The position numbers and the translations under genes are program-made. This document shows, piece by piece, positions 43,764 through 53,129 of a stretch of DNA of 64,000 nt. The number at the start of each line of letters is the position of its first letter. The stretch's first letter is position 1. The stretch is from the NCBI RefSeq assembly GCF_020985305.1, contig NZ_CP087588.1:744001-808000 (forward strand). Direction: 5' to 3'. The DNA comes from Croceicoccus sp. Ery15 (lineage in GTDB: Bacteria; Pseudomonadota; Alphaproteobacteria; Sphingomonadales; Sphingomonadaceae). The notes beneath the pieces were generated by a model. That model had not been told where the DNA came from. It did no database searches and was given only the letters and a program-made list of their open reading frames with translations.

Positions 43764-44735
43764 GTGCCACAGCCCCTGCGTATCGCCGTCCAGATGGACC
43801 CGATGGAATCGATCAATATCGCTGGCGATTCCAGCTTTGCCCTGATGCTTTCGGCGCAGGAACGCGGTTACCGGCTGTTCCATTACGACGTCCGCAGCCT
43901 GAGCTGGAAATCGGACGGGCAGGGCGGCGGACGGGTTACAGCATGGGCCGCGCCCGTTACCGTGCGCCGCGTGAAGGGCGACCATTTCGACATGGGCGAG
44001 CATCGCAGCATCGACCTTGGCAGCGATGTCGATGTGGTGCTGATGCGGCAGGACCCGCCATTCGACATCGGCTATCTGACCGGTACATGGCTGCTGGAAC
44101 GGTTGAAGGGTGAAACGCTGGTCGTGAACGACCCCGTATCGGTCCGCAACGCGCCGGAAAAAGTCTATGTTCTGGACTTCGCCCGATTCATGCCGCCCAC
44201 GCTGATCACCCGCCGGATCGAGGAAGTGCGCGACTTTATCGCCGAACATGGCGCGGTGGTGATCAAGCCGCTGCACGGCAATGGCGGCAAGGCGGTGTTC
44301 AAGGTGGATGCCGACGGCGGCAATCTCTCCGCGCTGGTCGAGATGTTCAACCAGACATGGCCCGAACCCTTTATGGTCCAGCCATTCCTTCCCGAAGTCA
44401 GCAAGGGCGACAAGCGCATCGTGCTGGTCGACGGGGTGGTCGCGGGCGCGATCAACCGCAAGCCGGGCGAGGGGGAGTTCCGGTCGAACCTTGCGCAGGG
44501 CGGCTATGCCGAAAGCGCGCTGCTGACCCCGCGCGAACAGGAAATCTGCGACGCGATGGGACCGCAACTGAAAGAGCTGGGCCTCGTCTTCGTCGGTATC
44601 GATGTGATCGGCGGCAAATGGCTGACCGAGATCAATGTCACCAGCCCGACGGGCATCGTCGCCATCGACAATTTCAACGGCACCGATACCAGCGGCATGA
44701 TCTGGGACGCGATCGAGGCACGGCTGGGCCGCTAG
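43764..44735 (+). CDS. gshB: Glutathione synthetase
   Basis: 323 residues, starting with GTG 43764. ATP-grasp enzyme that joins gamma-glutamylcysteine and glycine. Features: RIAVQMDPMESINIAGDSSF at the N-terminus, MRQDPPFDIGYLT (about residue 93), the ATP-binding VVIKPLHGNGGKAVFKV and the Mg/ADP region TEINVTSPTGIVAI. Order rsmI-yraN-gshB is common in alphaproteobacteria. Its product is used by GrxC, encoded at 13.3 kb. Confidence 0.96.
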   Translation: MPQPLRIAVQMDPMESINIAGDSSFALMLSAQERGYRLFHYDVRSLSWKSDGQGGGRVTAWAAPVTVRRVKGDHFDMGEHRSIDLGSDVDVVLMRQDPPFDIGYLTGTWLLERLKGETLVVNDPVSVRNAPEKVYVLDFARFMPPTLITRRIEEVRDFIAEHGAVVIKPLHGNGGKAVFKVDADGGNLSALVEMFNQTWPEPFMVQPFLPEVSKGDKRIVLVDGVVAGAINRKPGEGEFRSNLAQGGYAESALLTPREQEICDAMGPQLKELGLVFVGIDVIGGKWLTEINVTSPTGIVAIDNFNGTDTSGMIWDAIEARLGR

Positions 44736-44773
44736 GCGCGGAGCCAAAAGCGCGCTGACGCATTGAGCGGGTA

Positions 44774-45409
44774 ATGACCGACTGGATCATCACCATGATC
44801 GAGAGGGGCGGCTATCTCGGCATCGCCTTTCTGATGGCGATCGAGAATATCTTCCCGCCCATTCCCAGCGAGGTAATCATGGGCGTGGGCGGCCTGTTGG
44901 TCGCGCGCGGGTCGATGTCGTTCCTGCCGCTGCTGGTATGGGGGACGGTGGGATCGGTCGCGGGCAATTATGTCTGGTACTGGATCGGCCACAAATACGG
45001 CTATCGGCGGCTGGAACCGTTCATCGAACGCCATGGCCGCTGGCTGACGCTGGACTGGCAACATATCGAGGATACGAGCCGCTTTTTCCGCAAGCACGGC
45101 CAATGGGTGGTGTTCTTCCTGCGCTTTTCGCCGCTGATGCGCACCATCGTCTCGCTACCGGCGGGGCTGGCGCATATGAATGTCTGGAAATTCCTGATCT
45201 TCACGGCGCTGGGTGCCGCGATCTGGAACACGCTGCTGATCGCGGGCGCGACCCTGCTGGCGGGCTTCGTCAAGGATTTCGAGGTGTGGGTCGGCATCGG
45301 CACATGGGTGCTGATCGGCGCGATGCTGGTGGGCTATGTCTTCCGGGTGGTGACGTGGAAACCTAGGGATCGGGAAGAGCAGTCAGGCACGGAGGGTTCA
45401 GAAACTTGA
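44774..45409 (+). CDS. DedA-family membrane protein
   Basis: 211 residues with four to five membrane helices. Family motifs are AIENIFPPIPSEVIMGVGG near the N-terminus (the E-x-FPPIPSE re-entrant loop) and VVFFLRFSPLMRTIVSLPAG (the FxRxxPxxRxxxxxPAG motif) at about residues 113-132. DedA/SNARE-associated proteins are thought to flip lipids such as undecaprenyl phosphate or phosphatidylethanolamine; the substrate here is inferred. Convergent with the next gene, overlapping by 12 bases. Confidence 0.9.
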   Translation: MTDWIITMIERGGYLGIAFLMAIENIFPPIPSEVIMGVGGLLVARGSMSFLPLLVWGTVGSVAGNYVWYWIGHKYGYRRLEPFIERHGRWLTLDWQHIEDTSRFFRKHGQWVVFFLRFSPLMRTIVSLPAGLAHMNVWKFLIFTALGAAIWNTLLIAGATLLAGFVKDFEVWVGIGTWVLIGAMLVGYVFRVVTWKPRDREEQSGTEGSET

Positions 45410-46300
45410 ACCCCAGCTATAGCTGAACCGTAACAAACCGAAGGATGTCATGTAATAGCTGGCGATGGGATTGCCCTCGCTATCAAGGGCGGGAAGGAAC
45501 TTCGTATCTTCCATCAAAACCTCGCAGACGAATTCGTCGAGCTTGTCATAGCTCATATCATCATAGGTGTGGCAGCCCGTCGGTAGCCCTGCTTCGTCCA
45601 AATCGACGCGAACCACCGCGATGAGATTGTCGGGGGCATGTTTGGATCGGAATTGCGGAGCGTCGATCATCTTGTCGAACATGTCGCGATAATCGACTGG
45701 CGCGGCGCGGCGGGTCAGATTTGCGTGCGCGGCAATATCAATTCCCCAGCTCTCGACGAGATTATCAGTGCACCTATCCATGACGCTCATCGGTGCGCGC
45801 AAACTGCCAGTCTTCACTACCAGCCTTTCGCCGCGAATTTCGACTTCTAGCCTTTCCATGGCGGCAGTCAGTTCCTCGCGTTCGCGATCGGTCCATATTG
45901 GACGGGCATTTTCATCATTCACATCGGGCAAGCGCGGACGAAGTGAAAGGCTGACGAATGCCGCCGGCACCGAGTCCCAATCCAGCGTATGATAGGATTC
46001 ATATTCACGGAAGTCGGTCGAGGTGCCGACGCGTGCGCGAAATTTTGACCGACCGAATTTCTTTTCCGACGCCATTAGAAGATGGATTGCGTCGCCCGGT
46101 TGATACTGCACGAACTGAAGCCGGAACTCTCGCTCTCCCGATTTGAACAGGCGGGTCAGCAGACATCTGTTCTCGGCAAAGTCGACGAGCCAGTCGGTGC
46201 TGGGTTCAAAAATGACCTCTTCAGGCGGCTCCTTCGCCAAGACATTCGGGACAAAACCCGGCCATATGACCAGCGCAGCAGCAGCAAGAATGGTTCGCAT
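45398..46300 (-). CDS. Secreted protein with a TonB-C-like end, function unknown
   Basis: 300 residues from ATG 46300. A signal peptide (MRTILAAAALVIWPGFVP, cleavage VLA|K) leads to a beta-rich domain of about 170 residues that I cannot place. The last 90 residues resemble the C-terminal fold of TonB-type proteins as they appear in sphingomonads: RVDLDEAGLPTGC, then TKFLPALDSEGNPIASYYMT. No membrane anchor or Pro-rich spacer typical of TonB is present, so it is not an energy transducer in the usual form. It follows xerC on the same strand with a 60-base gap. Confidence 0.65.
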   Translation of the reverse strand: MRTILAAAALVIWPGFVPNVLAKEPPEEVIFEPSTDWLVDFAENRCLLTRLFKSGEREFRLQFVQYQPGDAIHLLMASEKKFGRSKFRARVGTSTDFREYESYHTLDWDSVPAAFVSLSLRPRLPDVNDENARPIWTDREREELTAAMERLEVEIRGERLVVKTGSLRAPMSVMDRCTDNLVESWGIDIAAHANLTRRAAPVDYRDMFDKMIDAPQFRSKHAPDNLIAVVRVDLDEAGLPTGCHTYDDMSYDKLDEFVCEVLMEDTKFLPALDSEGNPIASYYMTSFGLLRFSYSWGSSF

Positions 46301-46360
46301 GACCGGAACGATATGACCGAGGCATTGCCAAATCAATAAGCCCCGCGCAGTCATTCGGAC

Positions 46361-47281
46361 CTAATCCTCGCGCTCCCTTGGGTGCGCGTCGCGATATACG
46401 TCGAGCAGGATCGCAGCATCGACCTTGGTGTAGATCTGGGTCGAGCCGAGACTGGCGTGGCCCAGCAATTCCTGAAGGCTGCGCAGATCGGTGCCCGCCG
46501 CCAGCAGATGCGTGGCAAAGCTGTGGCGCAGCGCATGCGGCGTCGCGCTGGGGGGCAGGCCCAGCGCAGTGCGCGCGCAGGCGGTGGCCTTTTGCACCAT
46601 TCCTTGCGACAATCGCCCGCCTTTCGCGCCGCGAAACAGCGGATCGCGTGCGCCAGCAGGCCATGGCTGGCGGGCGAGATAATCCTCCACCGCCTGACGG
46701 ACGAGAGGGAGGACAGGCACCACGCGCTGCTTGCGGCCCTTGCCGGTGACGGTAATCGCCTCGCCCATCGGCATGATCCCGCAATCGAGCGACAAGGCCT
46801 CATCAATCCGCAACCCCGCGCCATAGAGCAGCAAAAGGACGGCACGATCGCGCGCGCCGATCCAGTCCTCGTCCGCGAATTCGGCAGCGGTTTCGGCCAG
46901 ATTGACCGCCTCGTCCGGCGTGACCGCGCGGGGCAGGCCCTTGGCCACGCGGGGCCCGCGCAGGCGGGGCGGGGCCAGATCCTCGTTCCCCGACTGCGCC
47001 AGTGCGAATTTGATCAGGGCCTTCAGCGCCGAAAGCTCGCGCGCGGCAGAGGCGTTGGACAGTCCGTCGCCGCGCCGCATCGCCAGATAGCGGCGCATAT
47101 CGGCCGCCTTTGTGCCCGCGACCCGACGCCAGTCCACCTCGTCGCCCAGCCATTCCAGAAAGCGCCGCGCCGCATCGCCATAGGCACGCACCGTATGGGG
47201 CGAACGCCGCAAGCCGAAGGCGAGATGGTCGTGCCATTGCTCCAGCAAACCGGCGCGCGATTTCATGGCGGATACAGTCAT
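46361..47281 (-). CDS. xerC: Tyrosine recombinase XerC
   Basis: 306 residues. Site-specific recombinase for chromosome dimer resolution. Catalytic residues: Arg in LYGAGLRIDEAL, Lys in VTGKGRKQRVVP, His/Arg in TPHALRHSFATHLL, His in LLGHASLGSTQ and Tyr in QIYTKVD. The N-terminal SAM-like core-binding domain has RSPHTVRAYGDAARRFLEWL. Length and sequence match XerC/XerD rather than a phage integrase, and no phage genes are near. It overlaps hemW by ATGA (47278-47281). Confidence 0.9.
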   Translation of the reverse strand: MTVSAMKSRAGLLEQWHDHLAFGLRRSPHTVRAYGDAARRFLEWLGDEVDWRRVAGTKAADMRRYLAMRRGDGLSNASAARELSALKALIKFALAQSGNEDLAPPRLRGPRVAKGLPRAVTPDEAVNLAETAAEFADEDWIGARDRAVLLLLYGAGLRIDEALSLDCGIMPMGEAITVTGKGRKQRVVPVLPLVRQAVEDYLARQPWPAGARDPLFRGAKGGRLSQGMVQKATACARTALGLPPSATPHALRHSFATHLLAAGTDLRSLQELLGHASLGSTQIYTKVDAAILLDVYRDAHPRERED

Positions 47282-48432
47282 GTCGCGGCCAGCAATTCGC
47301 CGGACACCAGCTCGCCCAGCAAGGCGTCGAGCAGAACCATGCCCGCCGGTTCGACGAACAATCGCGTGCCCTCGCGGCGGATCAGGCCCAAATCGCGGTA
47401 AAAGCGTGCCTTGGCATCGTCGATCAGCCCCTCGACGGGCAGGCCGAAGCGCTGCGCCATGGCGGCCAGATCGACGCCTTCTTCAAGGCGCAGGCCCATC
47501 ATCAGCGCCTCTGCCGCCTGTTCGCGGGCGGGAAGGGGGCGGCTTTCCGACATTCCATGGCCGTTGCGCACGGTGGCCGACAGGAAATTCTCGGGCTTTT
47601 TGTGCCGCTGCGTTGCGATTGCGCGCCGCCTGCCATGTGCGCCGGGGCCGATGCCTGCATAATCGCCATAGCGCCAATAGGTCAGGTTATGGCGGCTTTC
47701 CTGTCCCGCGCGGGCATGATTGCTGACTTCATACGCGGGCAAACCCGCCTCTGCCGTCATCGCGCGGGTCAGGGTGAAGATGGCGGCGGCGGTATCGTCT
47801 TCGGGCAGGGCAAACCGGCCGAGGCGGTAATCGGTGGCGAAACGCGTCCCCGGTTCGATGGTCAGCTGATAAAGCGACAAATGCCCCGTTCCGAATGCAA
47901 GCGCGCGTGAAAGCTCGGCCTGCCATTCATCGGCGCTTTGATCGGGGCGGGCATAGATCAGGTCGAAACTGACGCGGTCGAACGCGCGCTGCGCCACCTC
48001 CAGTGCGGCGATCCCTTCGCGCGCGTCGTGCAAGCGGCCAAGGAAGCGCAGCGCATCGTCATTCAGGCTTTGCAGTCCCAGCGACACGCGGTTCACGCCC
48101 GCCCGTGCCAGATCGGCAAAAGCGGCAGCCTCGACCGAAGAGGGATTGGCCTCCAGCGTGATTTCCAGATCGGGGGCGGCCGGCCAGTGCCGCGAGGCGG
48201 CGGCGATCAGCGTCTCGACCAGAGCAGGCGGCATCAGCGATGGCGTGCCGCCGCCAAAGAAGATCGACGTCAGCGTATCGGGGCCGGTCGCCTCCCGCTC
48301 ATGCGCCATATCGGCGAGCAGCGCCGCCTCCCACGCGGCCATATCGACGCCGTCGCGCACATGGCTGTTGAAGTCGCAATAGGGGCATTTCTTCAGACAG
48401 AAGGGCCAATGGATATAAAGCGCCAGCGCCAT
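47278..48432 (-). CDS. hemW: Radical SAM haem chaperone HemW
   Basis: 384 residues. The radical-SAM cluster motif CxxxCxxC is in WPFCLKKCPYCDFNSH (about residues 9-24), with the HemW-type phenylalanine after the third cysteine. GGGTPSLM, LEANPSSVE and GLQSLNDDALRFLGR are HemW/HemN-like signatures. HemW delivers haem to respiratory enzymes; it was formerly annotated as oxygen-independent coproporphyrinogen oxidase. In related genomes it often follows rph-rdgB; here three genes intervene. Confidence 0.93.
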   Translation of the reverse strand: MALALYIHWPFCLKKCPYCDFNSHVRDGVDMAAWEAALLADMAHEREATGPDTLTSIFFGGGTPSLMPPALVETLIAAASRHWPAAPDLEITLEANPSSVEAAAFADLARAGVNRVSLGLQSLNDDALRFLGRLHDAREGIAALEVAQRAFDRVSFDLIYARPDQSADEWQAELSRALAFGTGHLSLYQLTIEPGTRFATDYRLGRFALPEDDTAAAIFTLTRAMTAEAGLPAYEVSNHARAGQESRHNLTYWRYGDYAGIGPGAHGRRRAIATQRHKKPENFLSATVRNGHGMSESRPLPAREQAAEALMMGLRLEEGVDLAAMAQRFGLPVEGLIDDAKARFYRDLGLIRREGTRLFVEPAGMVLLDALLGELVSGELLAAT

Positions 48433-48504
48433 GGCCGCGTTTCAGCACCTGTTCAGCGGGCGAAGTCAAGCTTGGGGGCGAAACAAGTTCACATGGACGG
48501 ACGG

Positions 48505-49071
48505 ATGAAACGCTGGGTTGCGACGGGATTGGCGGTTTTGGGCATGGCAGGAGGCGCGATCGCGGGGCCTGCGGTGGCGCAGCAGCAATGGGGATATTCC
48601 AGCAAATATCCGCGCGTCGATAGCGTGCCCGCGACAAGCTTTGCCCAGCGCCTGCTGGACACCCATAATGCAGAGCGCGAGCGCGTCGGCGTTCCCGCCC
48701 TGCAATGGGACGCAAAGCTGGCTGGCGAGGCGCAGGTCTGGGCCCGCGAAATGGCCCGCAGGCAAAAGATGACCCATGCCGATCCCGCCGCCAGACGCGG
48801 CGCGGGAGAGAACCTGTGGATGGGGACCAAGGGCTATTACACCGCCGAGGAAATGATCGACACCTTCGTCGAGGAAAAGCGTTTTTTCCGGCGCGGCACG
48901 TTCCCCGATGTCTCGACCACCGGACAATGGCGCGACGTGGGCCATTACACGCAGCTGATCTGGCGCGGCACCGAAAAGGTCGGTTGCGCGGTCGCAGCTG
49001 GCGGAGGGCAGGACTGGCTGGTGTGCCGGTACTGGCCGGCAGGCAATACGATGGGGCGACCCGTTCTTTAG
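48505..49071 (+). CDS. Secreted CAP-domain protein (SCP/PR1 superfamily)
   Basis: 188 residues from ATG 48505, or 192 from ATG 48493. The signal peptide start is MKRWVATGLAVLGMAGG, with cleavage near AVA|QQ. CAP motifs: LDTHNAERERVGVPALQWD, the His/Glu cavity residues in MTHADPAARRGAGENLWMG, and GHYTQLIWRGTEKVGCAVA and WLVCRYWPAGN (two cysteines, likely disulphide). Role in bacteria is unknown. It is the only plus-strand gene between hemW and rdgB and overlaps the convergent NRDE gene. Confidence 0.9.
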   Translation: MKRWVATGLAVLGMAGGAIAGPAVAQQQWGYSSKYPRVDSVPATSFAQRLLDTHNAERERVGVPALQWDAKLAGEAQVWAREMARRQKMTHADPAARRGAGENLWMGTKGYYTAEEMIDTFVEEKRFFRRGTFPDVSTTGQWRDVGHYTQLIWRGTEKVGCAVAAGGGQDWLVCRYWPAGNTMGRPVL

Positions 49072-49802
49072 ACGGCTGGCCAGCGGAAGTAGACTGTGCG
49101 AGCAGCGACCGGCTGCGCCGCGGCATCGAAACTGCGTTCGGTCATCGTGCCGGTGCCATCGCGCGCAATTGTCACCAGCGTGCTGCACCGTGTGCCATAT
49201 TCGGGATTGTTGATGAATACCGGCGCGTAATCCGGTTCGGGCGCATGCAAGGGCGCGGGATCGTCGGGGCGTGGCGTTTCCGTCCGCAGCGCCGTAAATA
49301 GCGGCCCGGTATCGGCCACATCGCCATGCAGCCAAGCGGCCAGCGCATCGCATAGCTGGCGCGTTTTCGGCCATGGCGTATCGAACGCGCCATTCGATAT
49401 GCCATGCACCCCCGCGCCAAGACCGTGTTCCCGCACCTCGGGATGGTTGGTGATGATGCGCGCCTTGCCCGCTTGCGCGTGAAAAACATTGAGCGGGTTC
49501 ATGGCCCCGATGCCTGCCGGTTCGCGGCCCCGCAGCAGATCGGTGACCACCGATCCGCGCGAAGGGCGCCCTTCGGTCACACGGCCGAGATCGCGGAAAT
49601 TGGTCAGCAGGGCGAAATGGCCGCTCTCGGAAACGCCCAGCCATGTGCCGCCACCGCGCAGGTCGCGTCCGGCGATAATGCGCGGATCGCCGGGCCAGCG
49701 GTCGAGTGCCGCTGTCGGGCGGGCGTGGAATTCATCGCGATTGGCGATGGCAACCAGCACAAGTTCGGGATGGCAATCCCATGCCACGGCTGCAACGCAC
49801 AT
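49068..49802 (-). CDS. NRDE/TANGO2-family protein
   Basis: 244 residues. The N-terminal Asn-Arg-Asp-Glu signature is exact: VLVAIANRDEFHARPTAAL at about residues 16-34, with cysteine at position 2 (MC) as in Ntn-hydrolase-like members. GGGTWLGVSESGHFALLTN and GRPSRGSVV are family sequences. TANGO2 proteins have been connected to haem or lipid handling; nearby hemW makes this worth noting, but function here is unknown. Its stop overlaps the CAP gene's stop (TTAG, 49068-49071). Confidence 0.88.
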   Translation of the reverse strand: MCVAAVAWDCHPELVLVAIANRDEFHARPTAALDRWPGDPRIIAGRDLRGGGTWLGVSESGHFALLTNFRDLGRVTEGRPSRGSVVTDLLRGREPAGIGAMNPLNVFHAQAGKARIITNHPEVREHGLGAGVHGISNGAFDTPWPKTRQLCDALAAWLHGDVADTGPLFTALRTETPRPDDPAPLHAPEPDYAPVFINNPEYGTRCSTLVTIARDGTGTMTERSFDAAAQPVAARTVYFRWPAV

Positions 49803-49888
49803 GATCCCGACCCCGCTTGTCCCGTTATGACAGCGGGCGGCCTAGCCGATCAGCGCGCATACTTCCATAGAAGTGCGCGTCAGATCCG

Positions 49889-50266
49889 TCAGCAACAGGC
49901 GCGGATGACGGGCTTCGGCTTGGCAAGGCGTACTTCGAAATGCGCGCCGCGCAGGCGTGCCAGCACAAATGTATGCACAGCAGGATAGAGCGGATTGATA
50001 AAGCGCAAATGAGCCGCCTGACCGCGTTCGATCCATTGCACCTCGGCATCGATGGCCGATAATCCGCCGAACGAGATGGTCAGCCTGTCACGCGGTCCCA
50101 GCTGGCGTGAAATCCCCTCGATCCGGGCGCCCTCCTGCGTCAGTTCGACCAGATTGGCGGGGAAGGAAATTCCGGTTCCGACGCGATAGCGGCAGCGGGC
50201 CTTGATAGCCTGCTGATCGATCGTCGGCATTACTTTGAAGCGACCCACGTAAATCTCCCTGAGCAC
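49889..50266 (-). CDS. PilZ-like domain protein, degenerate c-di-GMP site
   Basis: 125 residues. The layout ARCRYRV, then FPANLVELTQEGARIEG, then DAEVQWIERGQAAHLRFINPL follows a PilZ beta-barrel. The RxxxR motif is reduced to RCRYR, and the D/NxSxxG motif is ELTQEG, lacking the Asp/Asn and Ser. It may not bind c-di-GMP. The final CC dipeptide is unusual. It lies between rdgB and the NRDE gene on the same strand, with a TTTA-N7-TTAA sequence close upstream. Confidence 0.65.
   Translation of the reverse strand: MLREIYVGRFKVMPTIDQQAIKARCRYRVGTGISFPANLVELTQEGARIEGISRQLGPRDRLTISFGGLSAIDAEVQWIERGQAAHLRFINPLYPAVHTFVLARLRGAHFEVRLAKPKPVIRACC
50100..50114. other. No separate element: interior of the PilZ-like gene
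   Basis: Nothing beyond coding sequence is seen at this position; the CtrA-like box for this gene is listed at 50300-50314. Confidence 0.1.
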
Positions 50267-50299
50267 GAGATTTCAGAGGGAATTGTGCGGGTGCGGGCG

Positions 50300-50314
50300 T
50301 TTAAATTCTCTTAA
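50300..50314. promoter_or_regulatory. CtrA-like box upstream of the second PilZ gene
   Basis: TTTA (50300-50303), seven bases, TTAA (50311-50314) matches the alphaproteobacterial CtrA consensus TTAA-N7-TTAA at seven of eight positions. It is 34 bp upstream of the start codon at 50266. One mismatch and an AT-rich local context make chance occurrence possible. Confidence 0.3.
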
Positions 50315-50419
50315 CGCGGGGGTCCCGCGCCGCAAGTTGCTGTGCATAACGGACAATTGTTTTGCGCAGCGCAGCAATCCCTTTCGCGCATCGGGAACGA
50401 TACGGCGCTACTGCCCGGC

Positions 50420-51070
50420 TCAAGCGGTGAACTGATCGGCGACCAGCTTTGCGAAGGCGTCCGCGCGATGGCTGATCGCGTGCTTTTCCGCCGGATCGAT
50501 TTCGGCAAAAGTCTGCGTGCGGCCCTCGGGCACGAAGACCGGGTCATAGCCGAATCCCAATGTGCCGCGCGGCGGCCATGTCAGCGCCCCTTTGGCGCGC
50601 CCTTCATAGATCGCGTAGCGGCCGTCGGGCCATGCCAGCGCCAGCGTGCAGGAAAAATGTGCACTGCGGTCGACATTCGGCCCCTGCTGCGCAAGCAATC
50701 CTTCGACCTTGCCCATGGCCATATACCAGTCGCGGCCCGGATCGCCTTCGAACCATTGCCGTTCGGCCCAGTCGGCGGTGTACACCCCCGGCCTGCCGCC
50801 CAGCGCGTCAACCGACAAGCCGCTATCGTCGGCCAGCGCCACGATCTGCGACGCCTCTGCCGCGGCGCGCGCCTTGATCAGCGCGTTTTCCGCAAACGTC
50901 GTCCCCGTCTCGGCCGGTTCGGGCAGGCCCAGTGAGCCTGCCGAAATGCAGTTAATGCCATAGGGCGCGAGCAGGGCCGAAATCTCTTTCAGCTTGCCCG
51001 CGTTATGGGTGGCGATGACCAGCGAACCGGAACCGAGGCGGCCAGTATCCGATTGGGGAGCGTCGGTCAT
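50420..51070 (-). CDS. rdgB: Non-canonical purine NTP pyrophosphatase (RdgB/HAM1)
   Basis: 216 residues from ATG 51070. It hydrolyses dITP/XTP to keep damaged purines out of DNA. Family motifs: [17 protein letters not shown] (about residues 18-34), [20 protein letters not shown] (about 78-97), [13 protein letters not shown] and the C-terminal [10 protein letters not shown]. Its ATG overlaps the rph TGA (ATGA, 51067-51070). Confidence 0.95.
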   Translation of the reverse strand: MTDAPQSDTGRLGSGSLVIATHNAGKLKEISALLAPYGINCISAGSLGLPEPAETGTTFAENALIKARAAAEASQIVALADDSGLSVDALGGRPGVYTADWAERQWFEGDPGRDWYMAMGKVEGLLAQQGPNVDRSAHFSCTLALAWPDGRYAIYEGRAKGALTWPPRGTLGFGYDPVFVPEGRTQTFAEIDPAEKHAISHRADAFAKLVADQFTA

Positions 51071-51786
51071 GCGCCGGCGACTGCGGCGGCTTGCGCCTTG
51101 AAGATTTCGTCGCAACCCGTGCGGGCAAGGCGCAGCAGGCGAAGCAGCTGTTCCTCGTCATAGGTCGCGCCTTCGGCGGTGGCCTGAACCTCGGCGATAT
51201 GGCCGCCTTCGATCAGGACGAAATTGGCGTCGGCATCGGCGCTCGAATCCTCGTCATAATCAAGGTCGAGGACGGGCGTGCCGTTATAGATGCCGCAGGA
51301 CACGGCAGCGACCTTGCGGGTCAGCGGATCGTCCTTGATCGCGCCCGATTTCATCAGGCCATCGACCGCAAGGCGCAGCGCGACCCATGCGCCGCTGATC
51401 GATGCGGTGCGCGTGCCGCCATCGGCCTGGATCACATCGCAATCCAGCGTGATCTGCCGCTCGCCCAGCTTTTTCAGATCGGTCACCGAACGCAGCGAAC
51501 GCCCGATCAGGCGCTGGATTTCCTGCGTGCGGCCCGATTGCTTGCCCTTGGCTGCCTCGCGGCTGCCGCGCGTGTGGGTGGCGCGTGGCAACATCGAATA
51601 TTCGCCCGTGACCCAGCCTTCGCCCTTGCCGCGCAGGAACGGGGGCACGCGCTCATCCACGCTGGCGGTGCACAGCACCTTGGTCTCGCCAAAGCTGACA
51701 AGGACCGATCCCTCGGCATGTTTGGTGAAGCCGGTCTCGATCGAGATGGCTCGCATTTGGTCGGCGGCGCGGCCGGATGGGCGCAT
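51067..51786 (-). CDS. rph: Ribonuclease PH
   Basis: 239 residues from ATG 51786, with AAAGGTAA upstream. A phosphorolytic exoribonuclease that trims tRNA 3' ends. Features: [40 protein letters not shown] (about residues 42-61), [17 protein letters not shown] (phosphate-binding Arg region) and [18 protein letters not shown]. Full length, unlike the truncated E. coli K-12 form. Coupled to rdgB and divergent from ilvE. Confidence 0.96.
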   Translation of the reverse strand: MRPSGRAADQMRAISIETGFTKHAEGSVLVSFGETKVLCTASVDERVPPFLRGKGEGWVTGEYSMLPRATHTRGSREAAKGKQSGRTQEIQRLIGRSLRSVTDLKKLGERQITLDCDVIQADGGTRTASISGAWVALRLAVDGLMKSGAIKDDPLTRKVAAVSCGIYNGTPVLDLDYDEDSSADADANFVLIEGGHIAEVQATAEGATYDEEQLLRLLRLARTGCDEIFKAQAAAVAGA

Positions 51787-52017
51787 GGGATTACCTTTGC
51801 AACTGGTGTTCGTGATGAAATGCGTTTGTGGCCGCCCCTGTGAAAGTTTTGGCCGCATGGTGCAAGGTGCGATTGCGGAGTGCGAGCCATGGGTAGAACA
51901 ATGGTTTCGCGCAGTGCGGGCAAGCATCGATTTCACGCGATGCACCCCCTTGCAAGGATCGGCGCCTGCGCCTAACCGCCATCGTTCGAATATTACCCAG
52001 CAAGCGAGTACGCGACC

Positions 52018-53121
52018 ATGGCGACCAGCGCCGCAGAAAAGACCGGTTTCACCACTCTGGCACATCCCGCGCCCGTCCCTGGTGAAACGCGTGCGCAATT
52101 GCTGGCCAATCCCGGTTTCGGCACGCTGTTCACCGACCACATGGTGGTGATCGACTGGACCGAGGGGGAGGGATGGCACAATGCCACTATCGGTCCGCGC
52201 CAGCCCATCTCGCTCGATCCTGCCGCCGCCGTCCTGCATTATGCGCAGGAAATTTTCGAAGGCATGAAGGCGTATCGCCACCCCGACGGCACCACGGCGC
52301 TGTTCCGGCCCGAGGCGAATGCCAGGCGCTTCAACGATTCCGCGCGCCGCATGGCGATGCCCGAATTGCCGGAGGAACTATTCCTCGAAGCCGTGCGCCT
52401 GCTGGTCGAGACTGACGGTGCGTGGATTCCCGAAATGGAAGGCGCATCGTTGTATCTGCGCCCCTATATGTTCGCGTCAGAGGCGTTTCTGGGCGTCCGC
52501 CCTGCCAAGCAGTATAAATTTATCGTGATCGCCAGCCCTGCAGGCAATTACTTCAAATCGGGTGCGCCCGCGGTGTCGATCTGGGTGTCGAGCGATTATA
52601 CCCGCGCGGCCCCCGGCGGCACGGGTGCGGCCAAATGCGGCGGCAATTACGCCGCCAGCCTCGTCCCGCAGGCCGAAGCGATCGATCGCGGCCACGATCA
52701 GGTCGTGTTCCTCGACGCAGCGGAACGCAAATGGATCGAGGAGCTGGGCGGCATGAACCTGTTCTTCGTGTTCGATGACGGCACGGTGCTGACCCCGGCA
52801 CTGACCGGCACGATCCTGCCCGGCATCACGCGGCACAGCCTGATCACCCTTTTGCGAGAGGAAGGGCTGAACGTCGAGGAAGGCCGCTACAGCCTTGAAC
52901 AATGGCGGGAGGATGCGACCACGGGGCGTTTGGTCGAATGCTTTGCCTGCGGCACGGCAGCGGTCGTCACCGCGGTCGGCAAAGTCGCGGGCCATGACGG
53001 TGAATTCACCATCGGCAGCGGCGGTCCGGGTCAGTTGACGCAAAAGATGAAGGACCGCCTTACCGGCATCCAGCGCGGGTTGGTGCCCGATACGCATGGC
53101 TGGGTGACGAAGCTGGGCTGA
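52018..53121 (+). CDS. ilvE: Branched-chain-amino-acid aminotransferase
   Basis: 367 residues. PLP class IV enzyme for the last step of Leu, Ile and Val synthesis. Length and sequence fit the BCAT type II group: [19 protein letters not shown] near residue 75, [10 protein letters not shown], the PLP lysine segment [15 protein letters not shown] (about residues 200-214), [15 protein letters not shown] and [11 protein letters not shown]. The 231-bp region before it, shared with divergent rph, contains the 10-bp palindrome CCTTGCAAGG but no recognised leader peptide or leucine-responsive site. Confidence 0.95.
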   Translation: MATSAAEKTGFTTLAHPAPVPGETRAQLLANPGFGTLFTDHMVVIDWTEGEGWHNATIGPRQPISLDPAAAVLHYAQEIFEGMKAYRHPDGTTALFRPEANARRFNDSARRMAMPELPEELFLEAVRLLVETDGAWIPEMEGASLYLRPYMFASEAFLGVRPAKQYKFIVIASPAGNYFKSGAPAVSIWVSSDYTRAAPGGTGAAKCGGNYAASLVPQAEAIDRGHDQVVFLDAAERKWIEELGGMNLFFVFDDGTVLTPALTGTILPGITRHSLITLLREEGLNVEEGRYSLEQWREDATTGRLVECFACGTAAVVTAVGKVAGHDGEFTIGSGGPGQLTQKMKDRLTGIQRGLVPDTHGWVTKLG

Positions 53122-53129
53122 CGGCGCCG

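Noticed and set aside
46361..47281. Possible phage or island integrase
   Set aside because: Length, motifs and coupling to hemW fit housekeeping XerC; no phage genes, tRNA or att repeats adjoin it.
50100..50114. Separate regulatory element inside the second PilZ-like gene
   Set aside because: Only ordinary coding sequence is visible there; the low-confidence entry at this position in the feature list should be disregarded.
51948..51957. Palindrome CCTTGCAAGG between rph and ilvE as an operator
   Set aside because: Ten bases only, no match to a known regulator site and no second copy seen; too weak to list as a regulatory feature.
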